Part shown: piece by piece, positions 32,638-43,515 of the stretch
How positions within the stretch are numbered: the stretch's first letter is position 1
How the letters are laid out: each line of letters begins with the position of its first letter
Origin: Ianthella basta
Lineage: Eukaryota; Porifera; Demospongiae; Verongiida; Ianthellidae
NCBI GenBank assembly: GCA_964019415.1
Contig: OZ025871.1
Span: 11,611,936 to 11,675,935, forward strand
DNA length: 64,000 nucleotides
Reading direction: 5' to 3'
Notes under the pieces: model-generated
Told to the model about the DNA's origin: nothing
What the model saw: the letters and a program-made list of their open reading frames with translations, nothing else
Databases searched by the model: none
Made by a program: the position numbers and the translations under genes

Positions 32638-33750
32638 TTACATAGCTGATTGTGGCTGTTGCACTTGAGAAACTAGGGTCCAAGATTGCTTACTTAGTTC
32701 CTGATCTTCTTTTAGGGCACTGTAACCATCCTGAGCAAGCTCTTTGTGTGCTTCATGCTCTTTTACTAAACGTTCTTTGTCAGAATCATTAGTACAATCC
32801 TCTATTTGCTTTCTGAAAGCATCACATGTGCCACAAGTGTCCGATCTTGGATTCCCGAAGTGAAGGTTGAATTCTGTTACAAAGATATCATGGTAGAAGT
32901 GCTCCGATATCAGTGGCTTTTGTGTCCCTTGATCCAGATCATGGCACCATTTCTTGCGCTTGCTCTCTTCCTCAACATATTCAGGATCATGTTTCTCAAG
33001 AAAGTCATGATACATTCGTGCAATTGAAAGTTCAGCAGACAGGTATAAACGATTAGAGTTGTCTTGACGAGAATAGTGGCTACTTCTACTTGGAAAGGAG
33101 AGAATATGGTCCCTTACCATCTGCCGAGTATCCTCATCAATTTTGTAGTGGTTACTGTGCTTTCCTCGCTTGTCCCACACAACATCTGACATTTCACTAG
33201 CATCTTGAATCTTGCGTCTAAGCACTTGCAAACGCTTAGGACCAAATCCATGCATTGCACAGAATGCTTTCTGACACACTTTCACATTAAAGCCATGGTC
33301 ATTTCTCAAGGTGTATGAAAAGCTAAACTTGCTCTCCTCTGCAGGTGGCCTTCCTAGCCGATTGCCTTTACCAGTGAGCTTTGGACTGCTTTTGCGTTTG
33401 TGCCCTTTTGACTGCTTTGTTTCATAGCGATGAAGAAGGCCATTCAGATAGATATTTTGCTGTTCATAATAAAGAGCTTCAAAATCAGATCTTACTTTAG
33501 CAAGGTGAGAGTCTGTGAAGGTACTTGTACACTTCTTCTTGCAGCAAGTAAAAGTGGAAATGTCAACCTGTGGCGCATTTTTTCTTAGCCCTGGAGTTCT
33601 GATGTGTTTGGCCTTCCACTTCGCTGGGTTTCTAGTCCTCTTTCGTCCCTGTGTGGCTAAAACGTCCTCTGTATCCCTAGTACTCGTGCTCGCACTTGCT
33701 TCCGCCATTTTCCGTGGATCACGTGATAATTGTGGCCCAGCGCGTTCCAT
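32638..33750 (-). CDS. N-terminal half of DUF7869-family-type protein
   Basis: 370 codons from ATG at 33,750 (or MAEASAS at 33,708) to a TAG at 32,638. The N-terminus is basic (GRKRTRNPAKWKAKHIR), followed by a CCKKKC cysteine cluster near residue 69. Then come conserved blocks seen upstream of DUF7869 in full-length proteins: CQKAFCAMHGFGPKRLQVLR (about 160), WDKRGKHSNHYKI (about 193), VRDHILSFPSRSSHYSR (about 212) and FNLHFGNPRSDTCGTCDAFR (about 295). It stops exactly where the catalytic half would begin (FDFQQNLP on the plus strand at about 31,150). It probably binds DNA through the CCHC/CxxC region (inference). The frame is undamaged, and its start is 145 bp from the right TIR. Confidence 0.72.
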   Translation of the reverse strand: MERAGPQLSRDPRKMAEASASTSTRDTEDVLATQGRKRTRNPAKWKAKHIRTPGLRKNAPQVDISTFTCCKKKCTSTFTDSHLAKVRSDFEALYYEQQNIYLNGLLHRYETKQSKGHKRKSSPKLTGKGNRLGRPPAEESKFSFSYTLRNDHGFNVKVCQKAFCAMHGFGPKRLQVLRRKIQDASEMSDVVWDKRGKHSNHYKIDEDTRQMVRDHILSFPSRSSHYSRQDNSNRLYLSAELSIARMYHDFLEKHDPEYVEEESKRKKWCHDLDQGTQKPLISEHFYHDIFVTEFNLHFGNPRSDTCGTCDAFRKQIEDCTNDSDKERLVKEHEAHKELAQDGYSALKEDQELSKQSWTLVSQVQQPQSAM

Positions 33751-33899
33751 TCAGACGCGTATTTCTCCTGAACGGTAAGTGAAATGTGAGCGAAACTTTC
33801 AAGCAGGCTTTCTAACTAAAGATACTACTATTTGGCGCTGAAAAGCGAATTTCTGCACATTCTCGCTTTATTACCCTTTTTGACCGGAGGCCTTCAATT

Positions 33900-34520
33900 G
33901 TGCTGGATGTGGAAGCACTGGCACACAATTATACACATACACATGCTGCAACTTGCATGCATGCATGCACTGCAGTGGTGGAGGTGATGGTATATGATGG
34001 TGGTGGGTGGGGTATACGGTGTGTTGCATTTCACTGTATAATTATGATCTACGAGTTGATGTGCATCATGCATGGCACTGGGGCATGCACGGCATATATA
34101 TATGGCAAGGTAGCTCCAGTGCTCCAGTGCTCCAGTGCTTGTATTCAGTGCGGATATGGATGCCGAACAATGGGTGGACCTATATACAACTAGTAATAGC
34201 TGTTGTGAGTATATGCCATGTCCATGAGGGACACTACTGCGATGCATTGATAGCCAACTAGCAATAATTAATAATAATAAAGCTCTTATTATACCACCTC
34301 TATGCATTATAATATGACATGTTACCTTATGTTTCACTTAAGGATCTGGGATTGAATTCATGCATGTGATGCACATGTACATGACAGTCAATTATCATCA
34401 CTAATCGCTATACACACATTAGTCTCATGTACTAAATACAAGGAAACTAACAGGTATAATGTTTGGCCTAGTTCTCTAGCTAGTCATGCATGTAGTATAG
34501 AGGAAACAAATGAATGGAAA
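33900..34520. other. no gene; short tandem and AT/CATG-rich repeats
   Basis: Contains GCTCCAGT repeated three times at 34,113-34,139 and GCATGCATGCATGC near 33,957. ORFs here look like composition artefacts. Confidence 0.5.
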
Positions 34521-37180
34521 CTAAACATTGTCCAGCTCACTGGTAAACCACACGAGTTGCTCTGGTATCACACCTTGTACACGAAAGGGCTTGACGAGGC
34601 ACTTCGCACAATGTTCAAAATCATCTTCTTGAAATGCTGCAATGTGTGTTTGATCGCCAGAATGGTACTTACACTGAAACCCCCACACCAGTGATCCCTC
34701 AATAGTAGCGCTAGCAGTGGAATCACTGAAGAGTTCCTTGTGTACTTGGACAATGCTCTCGTGTATCTTCTCCCTGACACTCTGGCAGGTTTCCAAGAGC
34801 TCCTGGTGAGATGCCTCCAACTCCATTTCGACTTGAATGTATGACACATATTCTGTGATGTGCACCTTTCCAGCAAAGTCCTGGTGTGTGAAGGCAACAT
34901 GAGTACATTCTTGGGGATGCACAGCCCAGCCCAGCTTAGTCACTAGTTCACTGATCATGCAACAGAATAGACCACTGGGCAAGTAGCACACCTGCATGAC
35001 AGTCTGTGATACCACTGTGACGAGGATGGGGGCAGCACTCCTAGGAGTGTCTATTGAATGAGGAGGCAACTTATATTTAGGCAAGGCGGCTGGGACCAAA
35101 TAATTTTCCGAGTCACCCAACTTTGCAACAATTCTAAGGTCTGAAAGAAGGGATAGAACTTGGTCCATGTCACGGTGTTCAACGGATCTTCTTAGACACC
35201 GTGCCCAAACACTCTGTACAGCCTTGTCCAGTACTTCCTTGACATGTGCCTCCTCCTTCTTTCCTGAATCATCATGCGGCATTGCCTTCACAACAGTAAT
35301 TAGGCTGTGGACCATTGTACTTATAAATAGTTGTCTTTTGGCCTTCATAGAGGATGCATATTGGGCTTCCCTGGAAGATAACTTGTGCTGTTGCCCAATC
35401 CTTCTGTAATGTGCCATCAGATCATCGAGCAACGACTGAAGCACTGCTTCAATGGGATCCTTGCCAATTCTTCCCTTGGAGCTGTCTACAACCTTCTGCA
35501 CTTCCTTCATTTCATGTTGGATGCTATCAGAATTACGTTGAATTCTGTCAATAACACTTTCCTTGTGTACAATTCCTTGGGTCTGGTGTTGTTCCACTTT
35601 AGTACCTCCCTGCCTGTACTTCTCCTCTGTGGCGGCAGCTTGTATCTGGTGTTGTTCCTTGCTGCTCTCCTCTATTTCTTCCTTGGCAGCCATCAGGAAA
35701 TCAGAGGTGGTTGAAAAAAGGCAGTTTGGGTCAATGAATACCAGGCTGTCCTGTCTTGTGTACCCAGTGGGCACCTTGTGGTACATGAGGCCCAGGATGT
35801 GGAACAGCCATAGCATGGTGTCCAGGTCTGTAATACATGATTCCTCCCTGACATAGCTTCTGTTGCGTGCCTCTTCCAGTAGCTCTGAGTACCTACAGTA
35901 GCACTTTTGCTTTCCGACCATGACCATCTTCAGCAGCATCCAGGGCAGGGGTACCTTCACAGACATGCTCATTGACCCCTCCTGCACCATCTTGCGAAGG
36001 GAGGAGACATCTTTATCCTGCTCCTTACCAGCCAGTGTGTTATCCACAGCCCAGAATGACCGACCTTCTGGGTCACACTGGACAAACTGGCAGTAGGGTT
36101 TATTGCCAATCTCCCCATCAATCACTTCGTCCAGTGAATTTAGAAATCGCTCCTGACTGTCTCCTTGAGGTATTTTGTCCCGGTGGGTGCCCACAATGAA
36201 GATTTTGGGTGCCTCCGAATGGAATTTCAGATGAACCTTCTTCAGATCACTATCTCTTTCCTGAGGTTTCTTTGTCCCATAGGTGTAGATGCTCCTCAGT
36301 GGGCGCTGGATGAGATCACTCCTGAAGTAGTCAAGCTGCTCATCTTTACTCTTCTGCTCATATAACTCCTTAAGACTGAAGACCACCAGGTAGACGCTTG
36401 GTGAGGTGATGAGGACAGGGTGGACATCATGGTAGATAGCTTGTCCTCCGGTGTCGATAAAGTGGATCAGGCGTGTTTCACCGAGAACCTTACCATTCTC
36501 CTCGGTCAAAAAGTCTTGCAGTTTTTCTCGACTACAAAAAGAAGCTAAGGCATTTAAAGCTCCCATAACTGTAACTGGGACCTTGGAAGCACTGGGTGTG
36601 GTAGTTGAATTGGAGGTAGACCTGAGTGTCACTCTGTGCAGTGCATCAGTGGTTGCATCTGGGGTAGACTTGGTTGTCACATCAGTGGTTGTGAGTGGGG
36701 CTTTGCTGACTGTGGTTGGGGGTGGGACTTCACTTGATTTGTGCATGTTAGAGGTTAAAGCACCACTGGGGGGTGTGGATGGGTCTTCACGGGGTTTGGT
36801 AGTGGGTGACGACACACAGGGTGGTGTGGTTGAGGTTGGGTCCTGACTGGGCTTGGGGGCATCATTGGCTGTACTCCTTAGAGTACTAATGGCCCGTAGT
36901 AATTCCCCCTGTTGTTCCTCTGGAGCCACCACTTTCCACATCTCTTTGGCTCCTCCCTCCTCTACACTGTAGCATTCCACCCACTCTGGGGCCTCCATGA
37001 CGTCCGTGCTGGCTGTTCCTCCCTCCACATCCCACTTCTGTCCAGTGAGGAGATGTTTGAGGCAGGTCTTACCACTGCGAGGAGGGCCTATCGTGGTGCA
37101 CTTGGTGATCTTCAGGGTGACACTGGCTGATTCAGAGATTACTCTGGAGTACTGTTCTTCAAACTGGAGCAAGCCCTGAT
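34521..37180 (-). CDS. ROCO-family terminal exon: Roc GTPase, COR and C-terminal region
   Basis: One open exon of about 885 codons, entered after acceptor TTTCCATGCAG (AG at 37,182-37,181) in phase 1, ending in a stop at 34,521. The Roc domain has all key motifs: P-loop GPPRSGKT (29-36 in the frame counted from 37,172), G3 DTGGQ (240-244) and G4 THRD (329-332). Between G1 and G3 lies an unusual 100-residue Ser/Thr/Pro-rich insert (about 100-200). A COR-like region follows (about 400-510), then a charged helical, Gln/Glu-rich insert (510-640). ROCO proteins are large multidomain GTPase switches, often with death-fold partners in invertebrates. The exon entry phase matches the phase-1 short exons upstream (38,701-63,371), so it is probably the last exon of that long gene. 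Paralogue at 2,059-3,704. Confidence 0.85.
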
Positions 37181-38700
37181 CTGCATGGAAAGTGATAAAA
37201 ATACTCGTCTTAAAGTGTGAGCACTACACAATCAGTCCACTCAGAGAATGAGCAAACACCCTTAACCCTATACAGGCAAATTTAAAATTGGTGCGTGTAC
37301 ACCGTGTTACCAAATTAAAATGGCTCCGCTCAGGAGTAGTCTTATGCGCTACGTGTCGACAGCTGGCAGAGCTCTCTTTCAGCAAACACTGATGTTGTAT
37401 GGTGGACTTCATTGAGCTGTCCCCACCAAAAAATCGAGGGAAGTTCCTGACCAAATTTTCCACTTATCGCAAATATGCTTGACCAAGATAAAAACCGGTC
37501 AGGCCATAGATGACATGACGCAAACTAGGGGGTGTGGGGGCATGCCCCCCAGGAAAATGTTTGAAATCTAGATGTTCTGTGAGTACTTTTTGGGCTATTC
37601 TAGGCCCATCAACACTCCAATGAGTATGATAGAATGTAACATAGACCAACAGGCACTTACAGCAGGAAAGGCGATCAAGTGCCATGCAACAGGGAATACA
37701 ATGCATTGAAATAAGAAGACAGCGCATTAAAAATCAAAATCTAGTGTTTTTTGGCTGTCTCTCCAACCCTAGGCAGCACAAATATCTCCTTCCCACGACT
37801 AGAAGACATCATCGACGTATGGTGATCGATTAACACATCATTTTACGCGTCAGAAAACGTCAAAACGTCATGCGACATCCGTAAAATGGCTGCCGCCATT
37901 AAGGTAAGTTAGAGGACTAAGTATCTGGCTATTTCTAGGTCAAGCTAAGTCCTGCAGCGCTGTAACAAGACTACTCTGCTTTTAGAACGTTGTTTAACCT
38001 TAGGCCAGTACCCCCCCCCCCCCTCCCCAATTTGAAAGTGTGTGTTAAAATGCATATCTTCAATATTTAGAATTTTTGTTCAAGCAGCAAAAAACGGTCC
38101 GGCCATGGCCGGACTGGGTGCTACGGCCCTGCACTTATGCGCATGTAATAATTCGTTGCATATCTGTGTCATTGGTAAGTAAAGGGTTAAGCTGGCTAGA
38201 AACCACATTTCATAATCCAAATCCACTTCTGCACTGAAATACAATTTTACAACTCACAATTAAAGTCACTCACGGTAGTGATTAAACATACCTAGCGATG
38301 CTACACATGTGGATTGAGTGCAAAATAGCACTTGTATGAGTAAAAATGTTATTTTATCGTACATATTTCATGTTTATCATTCAGGTCAAGTGGCAGTCAG
38401 TGTAGCTCTGGTACTCACTATAACCCATTGACATGCATGTGAAAGACATTGCTAGGAATTATATAGGGTCACCTGGTTTGAGACAGCAACCTGAGAACAT
38501 GCACATAGACCCGTGCACTATCCCAACACATACAAACTACCTCCATCTCTACACCCATAGTTATGGGTCACCTAGGACATGCGACTACCATGTCTTGTTG
38601 AGGACGGACTTTGCTGGCCTATATCTTAAGGGCAAAGACTCCCCACAGCCACTGACACACTCTTGTAGCAGCTGGAAGTGAGAGTGTGAAAGGGGTTTAC
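37181..38700. other. intron-like stretch without coding signal
   Basis: Between the ROCO exon and the first upstream D exon. It contains a poly-C run at about 38,008-38,022 and scattered AT-rich sequence. No conserved exon or element boundary was found. Confidence 0.5.
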
Positions 38701-38871
38701 CTGAAAGGAGTTTGGACTCCTTCTCATATCCAAGTCTTCTCATTACAGCAGCAGTTTTGGTCAATACATAAGGAGACTTGGTACACTGAACTCTAACCAC
38801 ATCACTGATGTCACTCAACTCTTTACAATCTTCCTTGGCAATCAGGTCAGCTTGTCGTAGCTCAGCAAGAA
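38701..38871 (-). CDS. exon D0: 57-codon helical, possibly death-fold-like module
   Basis: Acceptor CCCCCAG at 38,872-38,873, donor TTTCAG|GTAAAC at 38,700; phase 1-1. It encodes VLAELRQADLIAKEDCKELS and then a second half ending MRRLGYEKESKLLSG. Amphipathic helices with a conserved AVMRR/LLSG end suggest part of a death-fold (CARD-like) domain, but that is a guess from helix pattern. Two paralogous exons lie at 40,638 and 46,705. It would splice directly to the ROCO exon in frame. Confidence 0.68.
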
Positions 38872-38919
38872 CTGGGGGAGGAAGAAAAGAAGGGACAGGG
38901 AGGACAATCACACATGCAT

Positions 38920-38922
<3 letters not shown>

Positions 38923-38960
<38 letters not shown>
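38923..38960 (+). repeat. CA microsatellite
   Basis: (CA)n of about 19 units within the intron upstream of exon D0, which produces a false poly-Cys/Val ORF on the minus strand. Confidence 0.9.
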
Positions 38961-38963
<3 letters not shown>

Positions 38964-39651
38964 CAGGAATGGGAGATGCTCATAGGTGTGAGGGGCTAAA
39001 ACCCAAGGCTGAATCAAACAAGAGGTGAGGAGGGACACGCGCTACATCACACACAGATAGGGAGGAAACAGAGGTGGCACACTAGGAACTTCAACTTGTA
39101 GTAGAGAGAAGTAAGAGGGTTTTGTGTGTCAGGCTATCTTTAATAGCTGAGTGTGCTAATCCTGGTATTAGAAAGAGCACTACTTGCACTATCTAATGAC
39201 ATTACCTCACGTTCTTACGACATATTAGCCCTTTGAGGTTGAAGTTGCAGGAAATTCAACACGATTTTCTCAAATGCATTATAATACAGTGCACACGCCC
39301 ACTTTATCCATGTACAGTGTTAATTCATGACTTACAGTAAGCACAAATAAGTTAACCAATATTGATTACAAGGCAGCAACTGAAGGGCGCAAGTAGTTCA
39401 AGTTGGCAGTGGCAGCCCCATGAGTTCAACTTAATGCACCTGCTTTTACTATTCTTAGCCTTTGTCTTTCTTATTTGGTAAGAGTGTGTTCAACAATTTC
39501 TATTGTCCAGCTAGTTTGGCAATTGATTTGACTGCGACAGAATTCAAGCTCAAGTAGTTTCAGTTTAAACTGCAACAAGCCAGTATCACATGGCCTCTCA
39601 AGCATTTCGCTAATGTATCACACTCGGTGCTTTGCATCCTTATGTGAAAAA

Positions 39652-39711
39652 CAAGTATTTTGAGTTAAGAAAGAAAGGGGTGCCGGGGTGCCACTGAACT
39701 CGAACTACTTG
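39652..39711. repeat. 65-bp foldback (GAGTT...GCCGG...AACTC)
   Basis: CAAGTATTTTGAGTTAAG ... GGGTGCCGGGGTGCC ... GAACTCGAACTACTTG is an imperfect palindrome. Sister copies: 43,451-43,515, 44,214-44,276, 45,683-45,744, 49,534-49,598 and 50,297-50,359. Confidence 0.65.
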
Positions 39712-39969
39712 CTAGCAACTATCCCACGTATGTTCAATAGATCAGATAGTTGGTTATGCAGCATTGCTGATGGCCTGAAAGACATCACGATGCCATATAC
39801 TGTTGGGGTTGCAGGAGTTTCAAGTCTCCAGAAATGTCAAAATGCTTTGCTGGTGCTTTCTGATCTACATAACGTTATGAATGAGGATACTGCTTTGTGC
39901 CAGGAAGAGGAGTGTGCTGGCTAAAAAGGCAGCCCTAAGGGGTAGTGCCATGATTCGACATGGTGAAAT

Positions 39970-40270
39970 ACACAGAGAGCGTCAAGCACGGCCATTTTAC
40001 AATGCCTGTCTGTAATAATTGGAGCTGTATCTCGCAGAAGAGTCTTTTGTTAGGCTTTTTACGAGTATCGCTCTATCAACACATGGTCATGAACACATTC
40101 GTTCGATTGGGATACAGCGAAACCCTTTAGAGATGATTTTGAGCTTTGTAAAGAATGACATGAGCGAGGCCATTTGCAAAATGACAGGAATATATAATAT
40201 ACATGATTACTAACATGAAGCCATACGAATACCTAAATCTGAAAACAATATAGGGGCACTGAAGATGCCC
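39970..40270 (+). repeat. dispersed MITE family copy (unit A)
   Basis: Runs from GCCATTTTACAATGCC to ATATAGGGGCAC. The same family is at 46,060-46,330 (its duplicate), 44,895, 51,985, 9,500 and 7,850. Confidence 0.6.
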
Positions 40271-40637
40271 CAATTAATGAACACCCTCACAGTGATGTGA
40301 TACCTATAGTACTACAAATTGTATTAAAAGTGCTGAGCATGCAGATTTTATGACTTACAAAGAAACAACCATGGTAAAGGTTCAGGGAATGGCAGCAGTC
40401 AGTGTGGCTGTGGCACTCTTGCACTGTGACCCAATAAAGTGAATGTGATAGACAATGCTAGGAGTTATGGGATCACCAGATTTGAGACAGCGACCTGAGT
40501 AGAAGCACAACTTATCCAAAGTCCCAACACATACGTACAAACCACGTCCACCTCCTCACCCATGGTTATGGTGACCTAGGGCATGGGACACAGCCATTGG
40601 CACACTCTTGTAGCAGCTGAAAGCGCGAGGCATTTAC

Positions 40638-40808
40638 CTGAAAGAAGTTTGGACTCCTCCTCAAGTCCATGTCTTCTCATAACAGCAGCAGTTTTGGTCA
40701 TTATTTCAGGAGACTTGGCACTCTGAACTCTAACCACATCATTGATGTCACTCAGCCCCTTACACTCGTCACTGGCAATCAGGTCAGCTTGTTGTAGCTC
40801 AGCAAGAA
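40638..40808 (-). CDS. exon D (unit A)
   Basis: 171 nt, phase 1-1, acceptor CCCCCAG and donor TTTCAG|GTAAAT. The peptide VLAELQQADLIASDECKGLS ... MRRHGLEEESKLLSG differs from exon D0 at about 13 of 57 positions while keeping length and frame, so the module is evolving under constraint. It is the 3'-most exon of the five-exon cassette. Confidence 0.7.
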
Positions 40809-41280
40809 CTGGGGGAGGGAGAAAAGAAGGGAAAGGGAGGACAATCACATATCCTTTTAATATTAAAGCACATATTAATAATAATGCACGCAACACACAT
40901 AACTATGACGAGGAATAGATAGCCACAAAAGATGGTAGGCATACGCAGAGGTGTAGCATACGTGTGTAAAATGGTCAAGACAAAAGTTGGTTTAAAGCTG
41001 TTCTGTCCAGCACCTTTTACAGTCATCACCACACATGCACCAGATTGAAAGAAGATTGTGTTTGGTTGTTCATGAACTCCTCCTTCAATTTTCTACCAAA
41101 CTTCACTAACAGTTGAACAGTGAATATACAGTATATACAAACACCCATGTCAGTGTTTACAGTATGAGTGTGTGTTGTATATACGAATGTCAGCTCTTGT
41201 GGAAGCTACATCTCTTTGGACTAATGAAGGTAAAAGGAAGTTACTCTTTCTATACTGTCATTAGTGCTGATATAACTCAC

Positions 41281-41367
41281 TTAGTCCTGTGGGTGTGGCA
41301 GGGGGCAGGGCTGGAGCATTGATCCCTGAAGGACCTGGAGCATCAGAAGAGGCACCGAGAGGTGTCC
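41281..41367 (-). CDS. exon P1 (unit A): Pro/Ser-rich linker
   Basis: 87 nt, phase 1-1, acceptor TTTTGACAG, donor CTAA|GTGAGT (last exon base A rather than the G seen in P2). It encodes GTPLGASSDAPGPSG then INAPALPPATPTGL, a low-complexity linker. Close relatives: 43,232, 47,342, 49,315 and 59,375. Confidence 0.65.
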   Translation of the reverse strand, partial: GHLSVPLLMLQVLQGSMLQPCPLPHPQD

Positions 41368-41658
41368 CTGTCAAAAGAGAGGGAAGAAATGTAAAGTGTA
41401 CCCTCTACCGTGCTGTCCTTCAAGGGAAGCATGCACTGCATGTGTGTAGTCAAATGTCACCATTGTACAGGAGGCGTGGCTCATCTTTATCACACAGAAA
41501 ACGCCTCACAAAATTACTGCTTTAGGTAGGTTTCGTGAAAATACTCTTCCACAAACTTTCCTGCTATACAGTACGTCCCTTGTTGCACATGTAGTGGTAC
41601 CTCTTCTTCACATGGTGTGTGTGAACTGTGTCACCATGCACTTCACACCACCACCCAC

Positions 41659-41733
41659 CTGGAGGTACTTGAGTCCACTGCCATGGCATGGTCCTCAGGG
41701 GGGGCAGGATCATGTTGGGGGAGTTTGCCATAC
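41659..41733 (-). CDS. exon F (unit A): Pro/Trp-rich linker
   Basis: 75 nt, phase 1-1, acceptor CACACAACAG, donor CTCCAG|GTGGGT. It encodes GMANSPNMILPPLRTMPWQW then TQVPPG. The unit B copy at 47,722 differs by one residue. Confidence 0.65.
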
Positions 41734-42084
41734 CTGTTGTGTGGCAGACAGATGTATTTGTATACAGTGGGACATACAAATACCCATGTCAGTGTTTACA
41801 GCATGAGTGTGTGTTGTGTATACGAATGTGTGTATAAGGAAAGGGCACGGGAACAACAGGGGTGGAAAACACAAGTGAATGAACAGTGATGAAACTAACT
41901 GAACAACGCCTCTGTTAAGTTGTGAAGTGTCAGGAATAGCATCAAAACACCTTAAAGTATATACACTTCGTTAGATGTGAACTATTAAATAATGCAATAG
42001 GTGACAGACTCCATCACGCACATGCGTGCACACATACTCGCACACCTTGGTGCTGTCCAATAACGTGTGAGTGGTACCTGACAC

Positions 42085-42165
42085 CAGACGGGTCAGGGAA
42101 CATCTGTCCATAGCTATATACTGGCTGAGAGAGACGGAAGGGAACCCAACCTTGTTGAGGGAGAC
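42085..42165 (-). CDS. exon E (unit A): Pro/aromatic linker
   Basis: Acceptor CTCCTCGCTCAG. The donor was chosen at TCTG|GTGTCA because it gives 81 nt in phase 1-1 and is conserved in unit B; a stronger-looking CAG|GTACCA eight bases on would break the frame and is lost in unit B. It encodes GLPQQGWVPFRLSQPVYSYG then QMFPDPSG. Confidence 0.55.
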
Positions 42166-43231
42166 CTGAGCGAGGAGGAAGGGGAGGAGAAATTGCTGAA
42201 CAGGCACACACACATGCACATACACCATATATGCCAACACCCACCTATCCACCCAACTGCATCCACTACCTGCCCACACCTACACCCATTCAATTTGAGA
42301 TGACAGGCAAGATGGAGGAACACTGTTGGGTTGTCAGTGCACTAGGCAGTACAGTCATGTTGGTCTTGTTGGAAGGAGGGGCAAGGCTACACTGGAGGTA
42401 GGCTGGGCTCAAAAAGGGGACTCTTAAACATTTTGTCCCATTTGAAAAGCATCACATTGGATGTTTGTAAAGGCCTGAGTGGCTAGGGAACACATATGAT
42501 CACATTGGATGTTGTATAATCTTTGTGAACTGTTTAATAGTACTATTATAATACACAAAGGGGTAAGAGTAAATACGTGTGGGTAAGACAGCAGCAAAAT
42601 GATAACGGTTGTTCAAGGTAAGATGTAAACAGTGGTTGTCAAGGAGCAGGAGCAAAGATGGCATATTTCCGCAAATGCAAATTTGGTTTAAAGTCATTCT
42701 GACTAAGTTTTACATCTTTTACAGTCACTGCCACATGTATGAGATTGGAAGATTGTGTGTGGTTGTTCATGAACTCCTCCTTCAATTTTCTACCAAACTT
42801 CACCAACAGTTGAAGAGTGTATCACAGCGATCCATAGTGACTTAAGGTGGCTAGCGCCTAAACCACTGGCCTCCTTTAGACGAAATGAATGAACATAAGA
42901 AAACCTATGCTCATAGAGTTTTACAGAGTGAGCCTAATAGACAGTCTTGATGCAATCTACCTCTGTAAAGCAACCACCACTTTATAGAGGTCAGTTACAA
43001 CCGGTCCACAGACGGCTGTCTTAGACAGGTTTCACTGCATCATAGAACACGTATACAGGGAGCACTTCACTCATGCAATCTTGAAAGGAGGCAGATACAA
43101 GAGTATGAATAATGTATATGCTTTCAGTGGAGTAAAGAGTAGTCAGCCTTTTTAGGAGCTACGTACATCTCTTCGGACACAAGCAGGGAATCTACTCTGT
43201 CTTCACTACCATTATAGTTGATTCCACTCAC

Positions 43232-43318
43232 CTAGTCCTGTGGGTGGGGCAGGAGGAATGGCAGGAACATTGATCCCTGAAGGACCTGGAGCATCAGAAG
43301 ACGGTCGGAGGTGTATCC
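43232..43318 (-). CDS. exon P2 (unit A): Pro/Ser-rich linker
   Basis: 87 nt, phase 1-1, acceptor CTCTCTCAG, donor CTAG|GTGAGT. It encodes GIHLRPSSDAPGPSG then INVPAIPPAPPTGL, a paralogue of P1. It is the 5'-most exon of the unit A cassette. Confidence 0.66.
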   Translation of the reverse strand, partial: GYTSDRLLMLQVLQGSMFLPFLLPHPQD

Positions 43319-43450
43319 CTGAGAGAGAAGAGAGGAAGGAAGTGTGAAGTGCAACTGGCATTTTGACTACATGCATCCACTGAATGCATATAGTTAAAAT
43401 GCGGGCATTGTACAAGAGGTGTGGCTCGTCTTCAGCATGCAAACCAGAGA

Positions 43451-43515
43451 CAAGTACTTCGAGTTAAGAAACTCGTGGGGCACCGGGATGCCCATGAACT
43501 CAAACTACATACTTG
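43451..43515. repeat. 65-bp foldback copy
   Basis: CAAGTACTTCGAGTTAAG ... GGGGCACCGGGATGCCC ... GAACTCAAACTAC; same family as 39,652-39,711. Confidence 0.6.

Larger units (their letters stand above)
30740..33895. mobile_element. 3.2-kb DNA transposon with convergent PHD/transposase-like genes
   Basis: The left end GAAGGCCTCCGGTCAAGAAC then GGTAATA and the right end, read inverted, GAAGGCCTCCGGTCAAAAAG then GGTAATA form a TIR of about 27 bp with two or three mismatches. AATT lies outside both ends (30,736-30,739 and 33,896-33,899); it is either a 4-bp target duplication or the last bases of the TIR, since AATT is palindromic. The element contains exactly two ORFs, convergent, each starting close to a TIR, with an AT-rich gap (32,052-32,637). 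I do not recognise a named superfamily. Confidence 0.8.

Noticed and set aside
35167-37130. Several plus-strand ORFs opposite the ROCO exon
   Set aside because: Shadows of the minus-strand coding sequence, with no domain of their own.
42078-42165. Exon E using the stronger-looking donor CAG|GTACCA
   Set aside because: Gives 88 nt and breaks the phase shared by all other exons, and the site is not conserved in unit B.
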